Assembly: GCA_029891385.1 (NCBI GenBank)
Contig: CM057228.1
Coordinates: forward strand, 65,478,523-65,542,522
Direction: 5' to 3'
Source: Erythroxylum novogranatense
Lineage: Eukaryota; Streptophyta; Magnoliopsida; Malpighiales; Erythroxylaceae
DNA: 64,000 nucleotides
Both the position numbers and the translations under genes were made by a program. Positions 60,555 through 64,000 of this stretch are shown piece after piece; position 1 is the stretch's first letter; the number at the start of each line of letters is the position of its first letter. The notes under the pieces were generated by a model. The model ran no database searches and was not told where the DNA came from. It was given only the letters and a program-made list of their open reading frames with translations.

Positions 60555-61317
60555 ACAACTTTCATGAAGACCATTTTATCAAAATCTCTCTAACTCAGTA
60601 CAGAAAAATCACAGAAGTTTTAGATCAAAAATCCAACTCTCTGCTACTATTCCTTCTCAAAATTTCAGACTTTTAATTTTCAAAAACTAACATTTCAAAC
60701 TTTTATTTCTAGTTTTTCTACTCCATTTCAATCAACTCATTCACCACAAATTAACACTACTCCAAAATATACAAGTTTAGTTAAAGAAATCATCAAAACA
60801 CAAAATTCATAATCAACCTATTCATGCTTTGTTACTTTTCTGCATTTTCAACTTTCATGTTCAAACACTATTCTTTCTCTCAACTTCCATTTACACAATC
60901 TTTCTTACTTCAGACCATCATCTTACAATTGTTTTTCAACTCAAAAACCATTCTATTGGTTATCTCTAAACACTCACTTATTCAAGTATACTCATATAAA
61001 TATCATATATTCACAGTAAAGAGAAACAGAGTATATCATAATATCATCCTTTTTACATTCTCTATTTTTCTTTTCAACTTTCATTCAAACTCAATATCAT
61101 CCATAAACAAATTATAGTCCATGATTGATCATGAACATTAATAACAAAACATACACATATATACGCACTTATCGTCAACTTACTACATTCACTACCTAAA
61201 TCTTGTATATCATTTCAAATTCATGAAGTCTCCTTTTTCTTTACTCATGACTAATCACTAACAATTTCTCATTTAATAGTTCTAACTTCCAAGAAAAGTA
61301 CAAGGCCCAATAGTAAT

Positions 61318-62055
61318 TGTTTTGTAGATGATCTAATTTTGTTTTGTAGAGCTCACTAGGAATCGATCTCTATCATGTACCAATTCCTCATGAGATCCTA
61401 CAAGATCTTAAGATTAAAAATCAATCACTTCAAAAGTAGAATATACTTCTCTTTAGATGTAACTAACACTGAGAGTTTTTAGTAGATTTTTTCTAAACAT
61501 CTAGGGTATGCCATTCATTTATTTAGGGGTTCCCATTTCAGCTAAAAAACTAAAATATCAAGATTTTTTAGTAGATATTAGAGAAATACAAGAAAATTAT
61601 CAATTTTTGGCATAACAAAGCTTTGTCTTAGGCAGGTAGAGTTTAGCTAATCATCTTTATATTGAACAATCTCCATACTCATTAGATTTCTCACCTCTTT
61701 CTTCCCTGAAGAATTATTAAGGAGATTAAAAAATGCATCATAAATTTCCTCTGTTTATGTAAGATTGGCAATGTTAAAGGTGCTAAAATCAAATGGGAGC
61801 AGCTATGTTGGAAGAAGCAAGAAAGGGGGCTTGGTTTCATAACAATTTATGCCTTTCAATAAATACAAGTAGCTAAAAGACTTAGAGATTATTCAAGGAT
61901 AAAGAATCACTTTGGAGTAAATGGATTAATGATTTCTATCTCAAGGAAACTAGCCTATGGAAAATTTTTGAAAGGAAAGAGTTCTCTTGGCCCTTTATTT
62001 AGATCTTGAGAAGTAGGCTCATTATCTATCCATTCATCAAAATGCAGATTAGGAA
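61318..62055 (+). pseudogene. L1-type LINE reverse transcriptase, right part
   Basis: It begins directly with the catalytic motif as CFVDDLILFC (FVDD at 61321-61332, FADD usual). It continues with LKINHFKS, YLGVPISAKKL (about 61520-61550), AGRVE-like sequence (about 61635), KWEQLCWKKQERGLGF (about 61795-61850) and SLWSKWINDFYLKETSLWKI (about 61908-61968), the order of the RT thumb and C-terminal region of plant L1 elements. Stops and frameshifts are frequent. The frame ends at the LTR starting at 62056. Confidence 0.75.
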
Positions 62056-63272
62056 TGTGATTAGGTTGTCGAAGCCCTCAAATTAATACCGATTCTTCAA
62101 CTTCTAGTATTAGTCATGGAACTAGGTCGAATCCCAAGAGAATTAAACATTAGCTTCTTAACTTCAATTAATAAAATAAAATGAGGGGGTTGATTAAATA
62201 ACTGATTAACTAAAATTAATAAGAAATCTTAAGTCAATATAATAAAAGGATGAAATTCAAGAATACGCAACTTTGATTCAAGGGAAAGATCTCATCTAAT
62301 TGTAACAGTGATCATTAATCTAAAAAGAATATTTTTCACAATTTAAGTAATTAGTCCGAAGCATATTAGGATGTTTGTAATAAGTCTCAAATTTTCCTAA
62401 ATTAATGAGTTCAAACCTAGCATCCAAACAAAAACTCATCGTCTATTTAATGGGTGTGATGGCAGTCCATATCAAATAAATGATATCAATAAGCTGAGTG
62501 AAAAAGACTAAACCCTAAATTAAACAATCAAGATAGATGCGACTATTCAACTTAGTTTTCTTTTTTATCATAAGTTAAATATGAAATATCATAAATAACC
62601 CACTTGCTACTTGTACTAATTCTTCATGATAATTACAGATCATTGAATTCATTAATAGCTATAGAATAATTAATATGAAATTAAATTGTTAGATTAATCA
62701 ATTTTAATTATTCATCAAATATAAGAGCTCAAAACAAGAAATACTTGAATTAAAACATGAATAAAAATTAAGAACACAAAACCTCATAAGGTTACAACTA
62801 GAATATCACATCTACTTGAATCAGAATAGTTAAGTTTAGCGATACATGGCTTTTGCTCCAATAACAAAAATAAAAGAAAGATAAAGACTCGAGAGAAAAG
62901 TAAGGAGAGAACTATTTTTCTGTTGTGAAGAATGTCCCTTTTATAAGGTTTTCCTGATTTAATCCTAATCTAATTCTACGTTGCAAAAATGTCTATCTAA
63001 AACAAATTCAAATTCAAATTCCTACATGATAGGGATAGAAAGAAATTTCCTAGTTAAACTCCAACTCTTCAAGTGATCAGCTTTATCCATTGCAACAATC
63101 TCTTCACTTTATTCAGAATTCGTGATTATCATTAATAAAGTCCCAATTTGGTGCAAGCTCTACTTTTTATCTCCTAAAACAAAACAAACATTAATTTTCT
63201 TATTTAAGCACCAAAATAAATCCAAAACAAAAGAGATAACATCAAATAATATATCAAGATAAGATCTTATCA
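62056..63272 (-). repeat. 3' LTR of a second Athila-like element, about 1.2 kb
   Basis: On - it starts TGATAAGATCTTATC after a GATTCTAGTGTGAGCG-type purine-rich stretch and ends ...TAATCACA (TG at 62056 on +). The inner end carries 'aactaggtcgaatcccaagaga', similar to Athila/Tat LTR ends. The partner LTR is outside the window, so the target duplication cannot be checked. Confidence 0.55.
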
Positions 63273-64000
63273 AATTCGCTCACACTAGATTCGTGCTTAT
63301 CCTCAAGCATAAATCAATTTAATTTACTAATCATCTTCATAACAACCTCTCATCTCCTTTTATGTTATCCAAAATTATCTAAAAGCTAATTCACATTTAA
63401 GGGTTAAGATAAAATAAGAATCGAGAGAATAAGCACTCATAGGACACATTGTTGAAACATAATATCTCATCAATTCCATCAAAATCTAGAGAAACAAGAC
63501 TTGACACCCTCACAAGGATTTCATTCTATACGCTCAAACTGTTTACAGTTCATTAAGACCTCAAATCAAAACATAGTGAGTTATTTGTATAAGTTGGCTC
63601 AAAATCATACCTCCATCCCTAACCAAAAATGAACCTAATGCATAAATCAAAGGGACTTAATAAGGGTTGTAACGTGACTTAGGTAAGGTATCACAAAAAG
63701 AAGCTTTCTGGAAAAATAAATTGAAAAACATTATACAAACTTATCCACATAAGTTTCAACCTAAGTCATTCCAAAATTCACTTAATTCAAGTAGCATCCC
63801 TTTTAGTTATTTTCTGCTTTTTTCTTATTTTTTGGTTTTTTTTCGAAATACCAAAAAGGAGGTTTATTTTTTTTATACTTCTCCTCCATTCTATAACAAA
63901 CCTAAAAAATGAAACTTGAATAATCTAAATAATCTAGTTTAGTTTTCATAGGAATAGTCAAAATCCTATGCAAATAAACTTAATACAATTCCTTCAATTT
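63273..64000 (-). mobile_element. 3' UTR of the second Athila-like element (continues beyond the window)
   Basis: It contains CTTGAGGATAAGCACG on -, the usual motif shortly before the 3' LTR. 63440-63690 matches 31400-31680 in the first Athila-like element, and both are followed by a T-rich run on +. No coding sequence was recognised; the short open frame at 63721-63912 crosses that run. Confidence 0.55.

Larger units (their letters stand above)
57828..61312 (-). repeat. Solo LTR of a Tekay-like element, 3485 bp, target duplication GTAAT
   Basis: On + it starts TGTTGGACTTCG and ends GGCCCAATA; the outer CA has become TA. GTAAT flanks both sides (57823-57827 and 61313-61317), and the LINE frame continues across it. 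On - a TATA-like AAAATATAAG lies at 59271-59280, followed by a purine-rich leader and donor AAG/GTAAGC at 59170. It is the reference copy for the two remnants at 22350-27371. Confidence 0.85.

Noticed and set aside
1..64000. tRNA, rRNA, snoRNA or conserved host protein genes
   Set aside because: I looked for typical motifs on both strands and found none outside transposon contexts; a covariance-model scan (tRNAscan, Infernal) was not possible here.

Overview
This is plant nuclear DNA, probably eudicot, and it consists almost entirely of transposable elements. The signs are plant-specific LTR-retrotransposon lineages (Tat with two RNase H domains, Tekay chromovirus with a chromodomain, Athila-like, Copia), a CACTA transposon, small MITEs, an L1-type LINE fragment, and fragments of a plant RABE/Rab8 GTPase gene with GT-AG introns. 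I found no intact host gene, tRNA, rRNA or bacterial-type feature. The species cannot be told from the sequence.

Layout. 1-5593: 3' end and long 3' LTR of a Tekay-type Ty3/gypsy element on + (LTR 1738-5593). 5594 to about 14150: Tat-lineage Ty3/gypsy element on -, reading right to left gag (ATG at 13509), protease, RT, RNase H, second RNase H, integrase (end 7942), an 81-bp tandem array, then an ORF in the opposite direction (5690-7048). 14150-17715: non-coding, with two MITEs (15690-16019 and 16759-16935). 17716-21923: CACTA element with GAT target duplication, carrying five exons of a RABE GTPase gene. 21924-30135: AT-rich DNA made largely of antisense Tekay-like LTR remnants. 30136-57419: old Athila-like element on -, split by a Copia element (33267-53073, TSD GTTAG). 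The Copia is itself split by a complete Tekay element (37001-47632, TSD ACTTT) and by a solo LTR (48474-51198, TSD GTTAC). From about 57680 to 62055: LINE reverse-transcriptase fragment split by another solo LTR (57828-61312, TSD GTAAT). 62056-64000: 3' LTR and 3' UTR of a second Athila-like element.

How the parts work together. There are no host operons or pathways here; the functional units are element life cycles, and every element seen is broken. Divergence between LTR pairs, judged by eye, follows the nesting order: roughly 20% for the Athila-like pair, 12-15% for Copia and about 1.7% for the inner Tekay. Most in-frame stops are of the kind produced by C-to-T change in Gln, Arg or Trp codons, as expected from deamination of methylated cytosine in silenced DNA.

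The most notable items are the CACTA element carrying a correctly phased RABE gene segment, a frame-restoring 116-bp intron between gag and protease of the Tekay element, the antisense coiled-coil ORF and 81-bp hairpin repeats in the 3' part of the Tat element, and short palindrome arrays that occupy the same place in related LTRs but have unrelated stem sequences.
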